A stretch of 64,000 nucleotides of DNA from Mycolicibacterium aurum (GCF_900637195.1 NZ_LR134356.1:62001-126000); one strand, 5' to 3'; positions 10,381-19,499 are shown, counted from the stretch's first letter. A program made the numbers and translations. Notes: generated by a model from the sequence alone, not told the origin.

Positions 10381-11906
10381 CCGCGACGGCCGCACCCCCT
10401 TCGTCGTCGGGCGTCGCACCAGGTGGTCGCCCCGCGACCACGCGGGTCACCATCCTCACCGGTCGGCGCATGACCGATCTCGTGCTGCCCTCGGCGGCGC
10501 CCATCGAGACCTACGTCGACGAGACGGTGTCGGTACTGGGCGACATCCTCGCCGACACACCCGCAGATGTGTTGGCCGGCTTTGATTTCAAGGCGCAGGG
10601 AGTGTGGGCGTTCGCCCGGCCCGGAGCACCACCGATCAAGCTGAGCGATTCGCTCGACGACGCCGGTGTGGTGGACGGCTCGCTGTTGACCGTGGTGTCG
10701 GTGAGCCGGACCGAACGGTACCGCCCACTGGTCGAGGACGTGATCGACGCCATCGCGGTGCTCGACGAGACGCCGGAGTTCGACCGCAGGGCGCTGTACC
10801 GGTTCGTCGGACTCGTTTTGCCGCTGGCTGCCTTGTTGATCACCACCGTCGCGGTGTTGTCCTGGGGGTCGACCGGGCGCGACTGGTGGTGGGCTGTCGC
10901 CCTGGGCGTGTTGGGGATCGGACTGGTGGGCGGCAGCATGCTGGCCCAGAACAGGTTCCACAACCTGCAGATGGCTGAAAGCCTGGTGGTGTCATCGGCG
11001 GTGGCCCTGACCGGCGCAGTCATCCTGGCGGTGCCGCTGCCGGAAGGCGTGGACTCCCTGGGCGCCCCGCAGATCGCGGGTGCCGGAGCGTTGGTGCTGC
11101 TGATGGTGTTGGCGACGCGCGGCGGGCCACGTCGTCGCGCGGAGATCGCCGCCTTCCTCGCGGTGATGGCACTGGCGTTGACCATCGCCGCCGTCGCGTA
11201 CGGGTATGGATGGCATCAGTGGGTGCCGGCCGGCGCCATCGCCTTCGGGCTGTTCGTCGTCACCAATGCCGCGAAACTCACTGTCGCCGTGGCCCGGATC
11301 GCGTTGCCCCCGATTCCGGCACCGGGCGAGACGGTCTCCAACGACGAGCTACTCGACCCCGTGACCACGACGGACACGTCGGAGGAATCCGAGACCTGGC
11401 AGGCGATCATCGCGTCGGTGCCGGATTCTGCGGCCAGGCTGACCGAGCGCAGCCGGCTCGCCAAGCGGCTGCTGATCGGGTTCCTGACGGCGGGTTCGAC
11501 GATCCTGGCTGTCGGCTCGATTTCCGTGGTGGTGCAGGGGCACTTCTTCGTGCACAGCATGATCGTCGCCGGCCTGGTGACGGTCGTGTGTGGCTTCCGA
11601 TCGCGGCTGTACGCCGAGCGGTGGTGTGCGTGGGCGCTGATGGCGGCGGCTGTGGCGATACCGACGGGGATCATGGTGCGGCTGTGCCTGTGGTTCCCGG
11701 AGCGGGCATGGCTGGTGCTGGCCATCTATACGGCGTTGGCGTTGATCGCGGTGATCATCATCGGTGCGTCGGAGGGAGTGCGGCGGATCTCGCCCGTCAC
11801 CAAGCGGATCCTCGAGCTGTTCGACGGCGCGGCGATCGCCGCGGTGATCCCGTTGCTGCTGTGGATATCCGGCGTATACGACGTCCTGCGCAACATCCGG
11901 TTCTAG
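10377..11906 (+). CDS. eccD1: ESX-1 membrane channel component EccD1
   Basis: EccD1 is the polytopic subunit of the ESX-1 inner-membrane complex. In the 509-residue protein an N-terminal ubiquitin-like domain at about residues 20-110 is followed by about 11 hydrophobic segments to the C-terminus. The only usable start in frame is TTG at 10377, which overlaps the espI stop (TTGA), so translation is probably coupled. The stop TAG is embedded in the strong AGGAGG ribosome site of the next gene. Confidence 0.94.
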   Translation: MTATAAPPSSSGVAPGGRPATTRVTILTGRRMTDLVLPSAAPIETYVDETVSVLGDILADTPADVLAGFDFKAQGVWAFARPGAPPIKLSDSLDDAGVVDGSLLTVVSVSRTERYRPLVEDVIDAIAVLDETPEFDRRALYRFVGLVLPLAALLITTVAVLSWGSTGRDWWWAVALGVLGIGLVGGSMLAQNRFHNLQMAESLVVSSAVALTGAVILAVPLPEGVDSLGAPQIAGAGALVLLMVLATRGGPRRRAEIAAFLAVMALALTIAAVAYGYGWHQWVPAGAIAFGLFVVTNAAKLTVAVARIALPPIPAPGETVSNDELLDPVTTTDTSEESETWQAIIASVPDSAARLTERSRLAKRLLIGFLTAGSTILAVGSISVVVQGHFFVHSMIVAGLVTVVCGFRSRLYAERWCAWALMAAAVAIPTGIMVRLCLWFPERAWLVLAIYTALALIAVIIIGASEGVRRISPVTKRILELFDGAAIAAVIPLLLWISGVYDVLRNIRF

Positions 11907-11915
11907 GAGGCTCCG

Positions 11916-12683
11916 ATGGTGACCGGCAACCCGCGTCCGCTGACAGTCGACCCCGAACAGCTGAGCGCTGCCGGCGGAGCGTTACGGAGTTCGGCAGAGA
12001 ATCTGCCGGAGCCGCCCCCGCCCTTCCTGCCGGTCGGGGCGGACCCCCTGTCGGCGGCGATCATCGGGCAGATCCCCGCCGTCGAGACGCCGGTGATGAC
12101 GCAATTGCCGCTGATCCAGACTCAGGCGACCACCACCGCGCAGAATGTCATCGACTCCGCGATGGCGTACCAGGCCACCGATCAGCGCAGCGGCGCGGCC
12201 ATCAACGAGATGTTGCAGACCCCGCCCACTGTGCCGGGCAGCCCGGGATCAGGCGGACCCCCATCGTCGGCGGGGGGCGGTGGTGCGGCCTCGATGGGCC
12301 AGATGATGAGCATGCCCGCGCAGATGGCCGGCCAGATGACGCAGATGCCGATGCAGGTGATGGGCGCCATGGCCGCTGTGCCGCAAGGCGTCATGCAGGG
12401 CGCCCAACAGGCTGGGCAGCAGGTTCAGCAGATGGTGGGGCAGATCGGCCAGGGCGGGACGGGGAGCCAGGGAAGTGGCGCCGACGGCGCGGCGGTACCT
12501 GCGGTCGAGGTGCCGCAGGCACAGAGCTCGGACGCCCCGGGGGAGGACGACGGGGCCGCCGCCGGTCGACCGGAGGAAGAGCGCGCGCCGGACGCGAAAG
12601 GCGACAGCGACGAAACCGGCTCGTCTGCAACAGCTCCGGGGCGGCATCGCGCTGACTATTCTGATGCGGAGACCAACCTGTGA
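11916..12683 (+). CDS. espJ: ESX-1 secretion-associated protein, EspJ-like
   Basis: This is a probable ESX-1 substrate of the EspJ type (255 residues; about 280 in M. tuberculosis). The first about 100 residues form a PE-like helical domain ending in a YxxxD signal (YQATD, residues 85-89). The remainder is Met/Gln/Gly-rich and then acidic. The AGGAGG ribosome site directly before the ATG overlaps the eccD1 stop. Position right after eccD1 matches espJ, but low sequence complexity makes strict orthology less certain. Confidence 0.75.
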   Translation: MVTGNPRPLTVDPEQLSAAGGALRSSAENLPEPPPPFLPVGADPLSAAIIGQIPAVETPVMTQLPLIQTQATTTAQNVIDSAMAYQATDQRSGAAINEMLQTPPTVPGSPGSGGPPSSAGGGGAASMGQMMSMPAQMAGQMTQMPMQVMGAMAAVPQGVMQGAQQAGQQVQQMVGQIGQGGTGSQGSGADGAAVPAVEVPQAQSSDAPGEDDGAAAGRPEEERAPDAKGDSDETGSSATAPGRHRADYSDAETNL

Positions 12684-12994
12684 CCGGGCCGTTGCAGGTC
12701 GACACCGACGAGTTGCGCAGGGCGGGGTCCAACTTCACTGCTGCCGGCGACAGGCTGGCCGGGTTACGGGCCGAGGCCCCGCTCGGAGACGCAGCATCCG
12801 CGGTACCGCAGCTGCAGACGGCCGGCGCGTGCCGCTCCGCGCAAAGTACGGTGGCGACGGAGATGACGACCATCGCCGACGCCGCTCGAACGTACGGGTC
12901 AAACCTCAGAAGTGCTGCCGACAACTATGATTCGACCGATCAGGCGTCCGGGGGACGGGTCGCTGCTGTCGACATTCCGGCCCCGGGATCCTAG
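12680..12994 (+). CDS. small EspC/EspF-like ESX-1 substrate
   Basis: This 104-residue protein resembles the EspC/EspF family (about 103 residues, type VII secreted). It has an N-terminal VDTDELRRAG helix, a middle helix, and a C-terminal helix ending in YDSTD (residues 83-87), a YxxxD secretion signal. It starts at GTG overlapping the EspJ-like stop by four bases (GTGA), so the two are probably translated and perhaps exported as a pair. It is the last gene of the forward series; the opposing gene begins three bases after its stop. The family call comes from pattern, not a database search. Confidence 0.7.
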   Translation: MTGPLQVDTDELRRAGSNFTAAGDRLAGLRAEAPLGDAASAVPQLQTAGACRSAQSTVATEMTTIADAARTYGSNLRSAADNYDSTDQASGGRVAAVDIPAPGS

Positions 12995-12997
12995 GGG

Positions 12998-14065
12998 TCA
13001 GGTGGCCGCAGCTCGACAGGCCTGGTCGACGACCGCAAGCAGCCGAGACGCGGCAGCGTCGAGATACGCATCGGACGGACCGTAGGTCGCGAGTGCGTCG
13101 AGGTATGCCCTGCGGTATTGCGCTGAGAGCGCGGCGAAGTCGGCCGCGACGACGTTGCCGCTGACCAGTCCGAGCAACTGCGCCTGGTCGGCGTTGCGCC
13201 CCATGGCGGGAATCACGTCGTTGAACAACGTGCGCTGCTGGGGAGACCATCCGACTGCCGGCACCGTCGGATCGGCTTGCTCGCGCCATGGGCGGATCTC
13301 GTCCTCGAAACGGGACACCATCGAGATCCACTCCTGGCAGAACGGCGACGGCGCGGTGATGAACCGCTCGGGCCGGGCCGGGTCGCCGACCGGCGGTAGC
13401 GGCGCCGGCGGTGACCCGGGGACGATGATCGGGCTGCGACCTGACGCGGCCCCGAAATCGATTGAGTCACAAATGGACACGATTGCTCCGGCGGCGCTCC
13501 CGCCAACGGTGGCGAGCTTGTTGTCGGCAGGCAGATAGCGCGGGACGGCGTCGGCGTAGGCACGCCAGTAGGCGATGGCCTGCTCGTAGAGTTCGCGCAT
13601 CACACGGTGAGGTGTGGCCTTGGCCAGTGCGACGGTGTCGTCCGCCGCGACCAGCATTGCTGCAGCCACCGCGCGATGCTGATCGCGCTGCTGCGGAGTC
13701 CATCGGTCGGCAGGCAGGTCAGCGTTGCGCCGGTCCCAGCCGTTGCGCTGCGTCGCCGCGAGTGTGCTGTTGATCGAGGCCCAGTCGGTGCAGGTGGCGT
13801 CGTCGGTGATGAACCGGACCGGACCCATGTCCTCGGCACTGGCAATGGCGGTGAGGTCAACGGGCGGACCGGCGGGTGGTGGTGCCGCGGCGGTAGACGG
13901 CGACGCCGATTGTGGGTCGCTGTCTGTGACCAGCAGGGTTGCCAGTCCGACTACGACGACCGCCAGCACGGCGAGAGTGCCAAGAATCCACCGGCGACGT
14001 TCCTGGCGGTGCGTGAGCGGAGACGACACCGCCGGGGGCCGGAGTCCGTCGGGTGGTGTTGTCAT
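12998..14065 (-). CDS. membrane-anchored double-repeat protein A (unknown function)
   Basis: I do not recognise this family. The 355-residue protein has a short cytoplasmic N-terminus, one membrane span at about residues 26-47, and a linker rich in Ala/Pro. Two copies of a roughly 107-residue unit follow. Each unit opens with CxxW and closes with a cysteine: C92 to C199 and C243 to C350, both exactly 107 residues apart. Each contains W(T/S)PQQR, a YxxAY..A motif and an aromatic/Pro-Asp segment near its end. The topology places the units outside the membrane, where disulfides are plausible. The gene lies 15 bases after espK in the same direction and is paralogous to the gene upstream of espK. 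Confidence 0.85.
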   Translation of the reverse strand: MTTPPDGLRPPAVSSPLTHRQERRRWILGTLAVLAVVVVGLATLLVTDSDPQSASPSTAAAPPPAGPPVDLTAIASAEDMGPVRFITDDATCTDWASINSTLAATQRNGWDRRNADLPADRWTPQQRDQHRAVAAAMLVAADDTVALAKATPHRVMRELYEQAIAYWRAYADAVPRYLPADNKLATVGGSAAGAIVSICDSIDFGAASGRSPIIVPGSPPAPLPPVGDPARPERFITAPSPFCQEWISMVSRFEDEIRPWREQADPTVPAVGWSPQQRTLFNDVIPAMGRNADQAQLLGLVSGNVVAADFAALSAQYRRAYLDALATYGPSDAYLDAAASRLLAVVDQACRAAAT

Positions 14066-14080
14066 AGAAGAAACCGAAGT

Positions 14081-16312
14081 CTAGACGGAGGCCTCAGCGT
14101 TGGTGGCATCGGTGATGAGCACCGCGACGTGCTGCCAGTACACCCAGTCGGCGATCGCGCGGCGCTGGTCGCCGGGTTCGAGAGCCGTCTGCGCGCGATG
14201 CAGGGCCAGGCCCTGCGCGTGCTCGGCGTACTTGATGAATGCCGCCAGATGGGGGCCGGAACGCTGAGGGTTGGTGCTCATCAGCGGCTTGGCCACGTCG
14301 AACCACAGCGCGGCGGTTTCGTCTGCGGGCGGCTCGAGGGCCGCGGGTGCCGGCGGGAGCAACTCGTTGAGACCGAAGTCGCTGACAGCCGAAAGCTGTT
14401 GGGCGGCAGCGGGAGCGATGACTTCGAGTCGGGTGCGACCCTGCATCGTGCCGTTCTCGGGAATGTCCTCTTCGGTCAGAATGATTTTCGGGACGCCTGG
14501 ATCGAAACTGGCGAACTGGTCCTCGGTGGCCACGACGGCACGCAGCTGATGGTTGTGGTGCTGCGCCCAACCCTGCACGGCCAGGATCGGATAGGTGGCC
14601 CACTTGGCCCGCTCACCGGCCGGGATGGACTCGTCGGCGGAGGCCATATGGACATGGTCGGGAAGATGGACGCCCTCGGGGATGTAGGCGAGGCCGAAGC
14701 TGTTGGCGACCACTATCGCGCCGTCGGCCGTGACACCGGTGACCCAGAAGAAGCCGAAGTCCATGACGCCGACGTTGAGGGCGGCGGCGATGTGGCGAGC
14801 ACGCTGCATCGGATCGTTGCCGTTGGTCTTGCGGCGCAGCGCGCCGGCGGTCGCTGCGGACACGATGGCGTCGCGCTCAGCGCGGGCCGCCGACACCGGG
14901 ACGGGTGCGGCCGCCGCGCCGCTGGAGTTGGCGGTCGACATCGGTGCCACGCCGGGGCCGACGGCGGATGCGGCGGCACCGGGTGCGCCGGTCGGGGGTG
15001 GGGGGCCCGGTGGAGCGGGCGTGGTGGGCGGGCCGAGCGGTACCGGCGGAGGGGACGCCGGTGCGCCTGCGGTGGTGGGTGCGCCCAGGGGGGCGGGTCC
15101 GGCAGCGCCGCCGCCGGCGACGCCACCGCCACTGCCCATGCCGGCGCCGCCGGAGGACGCGCTCCCGGCGGCCGGAGACGTCGCCGCAGCTTGGCTGCTG
15201 GGCGGTGGTGTTGGTGATGAAGCGGGCGCCGACGATGCCAGCGGCGGCGGCGCTTGATTTGCAAACTGTTGCAGCGGAGTGGGTTTGGCGGACTTGGCCG
15301 CATCCGCTGGGCTTGCTGCAGAGGCGGGCTGTCCGGTGGCTGCGCCGGTAGCAGGCGTGCCGGGTGACCCTGTGCCGCTCGCCGGCGAGGAGGTGCCGGA
15401 TGCCGAGGAGGCTGACGGTGAACTGGCGCCGCCCGAAGAGGGACCGGATGTACTTGAGGCGCTCATTGGGCTGGATGGTGAGGAAGGGCTCGTTGATCCC
15501 AGGCCAGCCGAACCGCCCGAACCACCTGGACCCGCGCTGGCAGCTGGGGGAGCAGGACCCGTAACATCCGTCGGCTGGGTGCTCCCCGCAAGTTTGGCGG
15601 GATCGGCTCGTCCTGGCAACGGTGCAGACGGCTGCTGCGGGCTTGGTGCGCGACTCTGGTTTACGGCTGTGGCGAACGGAGCTCTGGAAGCGGAGCTTGG
15701 AATCGAGGACGGGTCAACACGAGTGTTGACGGGCGGCGGCGGAGTGTCTGTCCCAGTGGGCAGGTGGGGAAGCTGTTTCTCGAGGAGGTTGTTTAGGGCG
15801 TTCGGTGGAGCCGTCCAAAGGTTGAATGCTGTCACCGCAGTTTGGTGGCTGCTAACGACAGCCACATTCGCTTCATACGCGGCTTGGACGACGTCATCGA
15901 TCGCCTGCTTGCGATCGGCCTCGGTGGTGAAGGGGACACTGTTGATGATGTCTATCGCGGCCTTCGCTGCATCGACAATCCCTATGATCTCGCTCTTCGC
16001 GGATTCTACGATTCCCGCGGCATTAGCGTGCCAGGTGATCGCAGAGACAAGATCTGTCTGCAATGAATCCATGCTCGAAATACGGCTCGATATCGCGCCA
16101 TTTCCAGCGTCGGCGGCAGCCCCAGTCCATAATTGCTCGTCAAAGATCGCCGACTTGTGTGTAATCCACCCTGTCAGAATCGTATGGAGCTGCTGAAGAA
16201 CCCCTGTTAATTCTTCGCTGCGAGAATACAATGAATTCTCGTCAATTTCCGGCCACGCAGGAAACGCGACCATAGGAGCTACATGCTCCCCGGTTGGCTT
16301 TGGGATTCCCAT
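14081..16312 (-). CDS. espK: ESX-1 secretion-associated protein EspK
   Basis: EspK is an ESX-1 substrate that in M. marinum binds EspB and is needed for its export. In the 743-residue protein the N-terminal domain (about 1-185) carries a WTG turn motif at residues 62-64. A long Pro/Ser/Ala-rich linker (about 190-490) follows. A conserved globular C-terminal domain begins near VPVSAARAERDA and includes DFGFFWVTGVTADGAIVVAN. Overall length and both end domains match M. tuberculosis EspK (about 729 residues). The 5' part (above about 15770) is much lower in GC than the 3' part, so the gene looks mosaic. It is flanked by the two paralogous membrane proteins with gaps of 15 and 3 bases. Confidence 0.92.
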   Translation of the reverse strand: MGIPKPTGEHVAPMVAFPAWPEIDENSLYSRSEELTGVLQQLHTILTGWITHKSAIFDEQLWTGAAADAGNGAISSRISSMDSLQTDLVSAITWHANAAGIVESAKSEIIGIVDAAKAAIDIINSVPFTTEADRKQAIDDVVQAAYEANVAVVSSHQTAVTAFNLWTAPPNALNNLLEKQLPHLPTGTDTPPPPVNTRVDPSSIPSSASRAPFATAVNQSRAPSPQQPSAPLPGRADPAKLAGSTQPTDVTGPAPPAASAGPGGSGGSAGLGSTSPSSPSSPMSASSTSGPSSGGASSPSASSASGTSSPASGTGSPGTPATGAATGQPASAASPADAAKSAKPTPLQQFANQAPPPLASSAPASSPTPPPSSQAAATSPAAGSASSGGAGMGSGGGVAGGGAAGPAPLGAPTTAGAPASPPPVPLGPPTTPAPPGPPPPTGAPGAAASAVGPGVAPMSTANSSGAAAAPVPVSAARAERDAIVSAATAGALRRKTNGNDPMQRARHIAAALNVGVMDFGFFWVTGVTADGAIVVANSFGLAYIPEGVHLPDHVHMASADESIPAGERAKWATYPILAVQGWAQHHNHQLRAVVATEDQFASFDPGVPKIILTEEDIPENGTMQGRTRLEVIAPAAAQQLSAVSDFGLNELLPPAPAALEPPADETAALWFDVAKPLMSTNPQRSGPHLAAFIKYAEHAQGLALHRAQTALEPGDQRRAIADWVYWQHVAVLITDATNAEASV

Positions 16313-16315
16313 CTC

Positions 16316-17407
16316 TCAACTACCGTCGACTGCCCGGCAGGCGTCGCTGACCGAACCGATGAGACCCGTGACAACCTCATTTAGATAGTTATTCTCCGGG
16401 ACATAGTTTGGCAGTGTCGCAGCGAATGCTCGCTGATACTCAGTCGCTAAAGCGCCGAACCGCTCAATCACGATGTTCTGGCTTTCTTCAGCTAAGTCTT
16501 CAATTCGATCAGCGCTGGCGAGCATCAATGGGACGACGGCTTCGTTGATTGACTTCTGCTCTGGGCTCCATTGTTGTGCCGCAAGGTTTGGATCAATTTG
16601 ACGCCAGGCGCTCGTGTCCATCGAGTATCGAAGGACGTGTTCCTCCCATCGCGGGCAGACGGGGGCCGGCTGCTCCAAAAACGGCGCAGCACCGTCACCC
16701 CGATTTGGGAGCGTGGAAGGTTCGACAAACGGAGCGCTGGATGAGGCTGCACCAGTCTTTATCGCAGCGCAGATTGACGTCAAAGCCAGCGAAGTCCCTA
16801 CTGTTACACGCGCTAGATGGTCATCTGGCGGTTGGTAGAGAGGAACCTTGTCGGCATATTCGCGGGCATAGGCAATGAACTGCTGGTAGATATCGCGGAC
16901 GACTGTGTTCTTAGTAGCGCTTGCTAAGTGCTCTGTTTGGTCAGCCGCTCCGCGCATGGCGTCCGCGACCTGACGGTGTTGTTGGCGTTGCGCAGCGGTC
17001 CATGCGCTGGCTGGTAGAGCGGGGTCCCTTAATTGCCAACCGTTTTCTTGAGCTGCAGCTAGCGCATCGTTGATAGGGCCCCATGCGCTGCACGTGGGTT
17101 CGTTGGTGATGATTCCGACCGATACCGCGTTGTTGGGCGCGATGCCGGTGGTCGTTTGGTCAGAATCAGCATCAGGCGGGGGACTGAGTGCGTACCCGCC
17201 GTCCCGCGTCACCAGCAAGGTCGCAACGACCGTGACCACAATGACAGTGAGTAGCCCCAGACCGCCGAGGATCCATTTGGCGCTGACACCGCTCTTCCGC
17301 GAGTGCTGTGGTGGCTCACCCGATGGCTGTTGCGCCGGCCAAGGTGGCTCGCCAGGCGGTGGGGGCAACGGAGGCGGAGGCCGCTGTCCGTGCGGCGGAA
17401 TATTCAT
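16316..17407 (-). CDS. membrane-anchored double-repeat protein B (unknown function)
   Basis: This is the paralogue of protein A on the other side of espK (363 residues). It has a proline-rich cytoplasmic N-terminus, a membrane span at about residues 45-66, then two copies of the same cysteine-bounded unit: C106 to C213 (107 apart) and C251 to C357 (106 apart). Shared motifs include CxxW, W(T/S)xxQ, YxxxYAD, YxPxD and VSDACRA. The DNA is markedly poorer in GC than the rest of the window (hand count of bases 16381-16440 gives 47 percent). Upstream, 122 bases to espL hold no gene and no clear promoter that I could identify. Confidence 0.83.
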   Translation of the reverse strand: MNIPPHGQRPPPPLPPPPGEPPWPAQQPSGEPPQHSRKSGVSAKWILGGLGLLTVIVVTVVATLLVTRDGGYALSPPPDADSDQTTTGIAPNNAVSVGIITNEPTCSAWGPINDALAAAQENGWQLRDPALPASAWTAAQRQQHRQVADAMRGAADQTEHLASATKNTVVRDIYQQFIAYAREYADKVPLYQPPDDHLARVTVGTSLALTSICAAIKTGAASSSAPFVEPSTLPNRGDGAAPFLEQPAPVCPRWEEHVLRYSMDTSAWRQIDPNLAAQQWSPEQKSINEAVVPLMLASADRIEDLAEESQNIVIERFGALATEYQRAFAATLPNYVPENNYLNEVVTGLIGSVSDACRAVDGS

Positions 17408-17529
17408 GCGCGCCGCCCCCGTTCATGCCTGATCATCTCCAATCCCTCCCGGGTTAAACGGCAACCCTTCGCTTGGATCCGTCAGCTCAATCAGTTTAGG
17501 AGATGTTGATAGGACGCCATGTCGCTGAT

Positions 17530-17874
17530 TTATTCGTCCTGCTTGTCCGAGACTTCCGCCGTGATCTCCGCGACCACGGCATCCAGTCGCTCCCGATCGG
17601 CGTCGATCGACGCGCTGGCTTCGGCACTGGCGTTCTGCAGCGCCTCGTTGACCCGCTGCTCGACCGCCTCGGCGCCCAACCGCAACAAGCCGTCCTGGAT
17701 GTAGACGTCCTTGAGCCAGTGGTGCCCGTTGAGCGTCACCTCGACCGTCTCGCCCTCGTCGGAGCCGGTGAACGATTCGGTCGCCATTTTGTCCAGCTGC
17801 TCATCCATCAACGACTGCAGCCGCCGCGCCTGCTTGAGGACCGCGGCCACCTCGGGATGCATATCGTCGGTCAC
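17530..17874 (-). CDS. espL: ESX-1 secretion-associated protein EspL
   Basis: EspL is a small cytosolic ESX-1 factor (114 residues; 115 in M. tuberculosis) with a YbaB/EbfC-like fold. It is reported to be needed for EspB/EspE-group stability and for regulation through WhiB6 in M. marinum. Visible features are an N-terminal helix with QARRLQSLMDEQLDKM and the family-like core VEVTLNGHHWLKDVYI, then a charged helical tail. It starts at GTG 17874, overlapping the espB stop by four bases (GTGA). An in-frame ATG five codons in is the alternative start. Confidence 0.9.
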   Translation of the reverse strand: MTDDMHPEVAAVLKQARRLQSLMDEQLDKMATESFTGSDEGETVEVTLNGHHWLKDVYIQDGLLRLGAEAVEQRVNEALQNASAEASASIDADRERLDAVVAEITAEVSDKQDE

Positions 17875-19499
17875 TGCGTCTCCCCCTTCTTCGCGTCGTC
17901 CGGCCCACCCCGTCGTCGCGGCCGAACTCCGATCACCTGCTCAGTGTGCGGCCGATCCTCGACGTAGAGCGGCACATCTTCGGACAACTGCGGGTTGCGC
18001 TTCTTCTCACCGCTGCCCCCCTGCGCCCCGTGCATCATCGGGGCCATACCGCCGCCCATGCCGCCACCCATGGCGCCGCCGGAACCGGAGGTGGCACCCG
18101 CTGCGGCAACCGGGACGGCGGGTCCCACCACAGGTGCGGGCGCCACCGTCTCGGCGCCGACCGCAGGTTGAAGCGGCGACGCCGGAACACCGCCGCCGCC
18201 CCCGCCTCCCGAGCCGCCGCCGCCACCCCCGGCGGCTGCGGGCCTCAGGCTCGGATCCGTGGGAAGCTTCGGCAGCTGCGGCTCGCCCTTGGTGGGACTG
18301 GGCATGCCACCACCGGGCGCGCCGCCGCCTTTCGACCCGCCACCTTCGGATCCTCCGCCCGGCGATCCACCGCCCGGTGCCCCCCCCTGCTGCGATCCCT
18401 GCTGAGCGGCCTGCTGTGCCTGGTCGGCCGCTGACATCGGCGACACCGGCGCCTCCTGCGGTAGAGGCGGCTGCCCGCCCTGTCCGCCGCCGCCACCCGC
18501 CTGCGGCTGAGATCCGCCTCCTCCGGCAGCGGCCTGCCGTTCGCCCTCGGCCTGTGCCGGAACGCCTCGCGCCCGGGGATCACCGTTGCCTGTCACCGGT
18601 GACGTCGGCGCCGCGGAGTCAGGACGTGGCTGCGGAGGTTGCACCGGCGTCGGCCGCGCCGCGTTGGCATAGCCTTCGCGGATCGTTTCGGACTCCTGGT
18701 ACAGCTGCTCCATCCGCAGCTGAAGGGCTCGCCGCGCGCCGCCGTCCATCGGCGTGGACATCAATTGTGTTCTGAGCGCCTCGTATTGAGCACGCACCGG
18801 CGCGTTGGCCGCAGCGGCCTGGTCGTGCGCGATCGCCAGCTTCTCGGCCTCTGCCGCCAGTTGCGTCCACTTGCCGGCGAGCGCCTGCAGCCAGCCCCCG
18901 AACGACTTGAACTTCACGTACGCGGCTTCTGCTGCCACGCCTTCCCAGTTCTGGATCTTCACCTCGAACGGGATGGCTGCTTCGGTGAGCCGGGCGGCGT
19001 TGGCGGTCCACTCCGCCGCGGCGGTCCGCAGCGCCGCCGCGTGGTCGCCCTCGGCCAGCTTGTTGTCCGTCTCGATCGGATCGAGGATGTCGCCGTCGGA
19101 GGCGACGTTCTCGAACCCGGGCATCGCGGGCGGCGGCGGAGGCGCGGGCAGGGTGTTGGCCCCGATCGGTACCGGCGCGGGTGCTGGCGCACCACCGCTG
19201 CCGCCAGGGATCGTGCTGTCGATGGTGGTCGCCGACGCCTCGTCCACCGCTTGATAGGCGCGGCCCACGAGGCGCAGGGTCTCGGCCAACCGCCGGCTCT
19301 CGGCCATGCCCCATTGCTGCTCAGCGCCAAGGGCTTCGGCGTTCTTGCCGAGATTGCGGACCGCGGCTGTGGTGGCGGTGAGCTTGTCGGGATCAGCGAG
19401 GGTCGCCGATGCGGGGTTGGCTCCCCACGGGATTGCCTCGATCGTGCCGGCCTTGGTTTCGAGGTCGCTCGGATCGACCTTGAGTTCGTCGCCCGCCAT
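17871..19499 (-). CDS. espB: ESX-1 substrate EspB
   Basis: EspB is a secreted ESX-1 protein that forms a PE-PPE-like fold and oligomeric rings. It is processed at its C-terminus by MycP1 in M. tuberculosis. In the 542-residue protein, YxxxD (Y82-QAV-D86) and WxG (W185-E-G187) motifs are present in the N-terminal helical domain. The C-terminal third is Gly/Pro/Gln-rich and ends in a short charged segment. It is longer than the 460-residue M. tuberculosis protein because of this tail. A GGGAGAGG ribosome site precedes the ATG. It lies 29 bases after eccE1 and overlaps espL. Confidence 0.93.
   Translation of the reverse strand: MAGDELKVDPSDLETKAGTIEAIPWGANPASATLADPDKLTATTAAVRNLGKNAEALGAEQQWGMAESRRLAETLRLVGRAYQAVDEASATTIDSTIPGGSGGAPAPAPVPIGANTLPAPPPPPAMPGFENVASDGDILDPIETDNKLAEGDHAAALRTAAAEWTANAARLTEAAIPFEVKIQNWEGVAAEAAYVKFKSFGGWLQALAGKWTQLAAEAEKLAIAHDQAAAANAPVRAQYEALRTQLMSTPMDGGARRALQLRMEQLYQESETIREGYANAARPTPVQPPQPRPDSAAPTSPVTGNGDPRARGVPAQAEGERQAAAGGGGSQPQAGGGGGQGGQPPLPQEAPVSPMSAADQAQQAAQQGSQQGGAPGGGSPGGGSEGGGSKGGGAPGGGMPSPTKGEPQLPKLPTDPSLRPAAAGGGGGGSGGGGGGGVPASPLQPAVGAETVAPAPVVGPAVPVAAAGATSGSGGAMGGGMGGGMAPMMHGAQGGSGEKKRNPQLSEDVPLYVEDRPHTEQVIGVRPRRRGGPDDAKKGETQ

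Noticed and set aside
11210..12655. A 481-codon forward frame overlapping eccD1 and the EspJ-like gene
   Set aside because: Arg/Gly-rich, no motif, out of frame with two well-supported genes.
13607..15217. A 536-codon forward frame opposite espK
   Set aside because: Low-complexity Gly/Arg shadow of the Pro/Ser-rich EspK linker.
15020..15260. Repetitive GC-rich DNA suggesting a repeat array
   Set aside because: It encodes the Pro/Ser/Ala-rich EspK linker; no regular unit and no CRISPR-like spacing.
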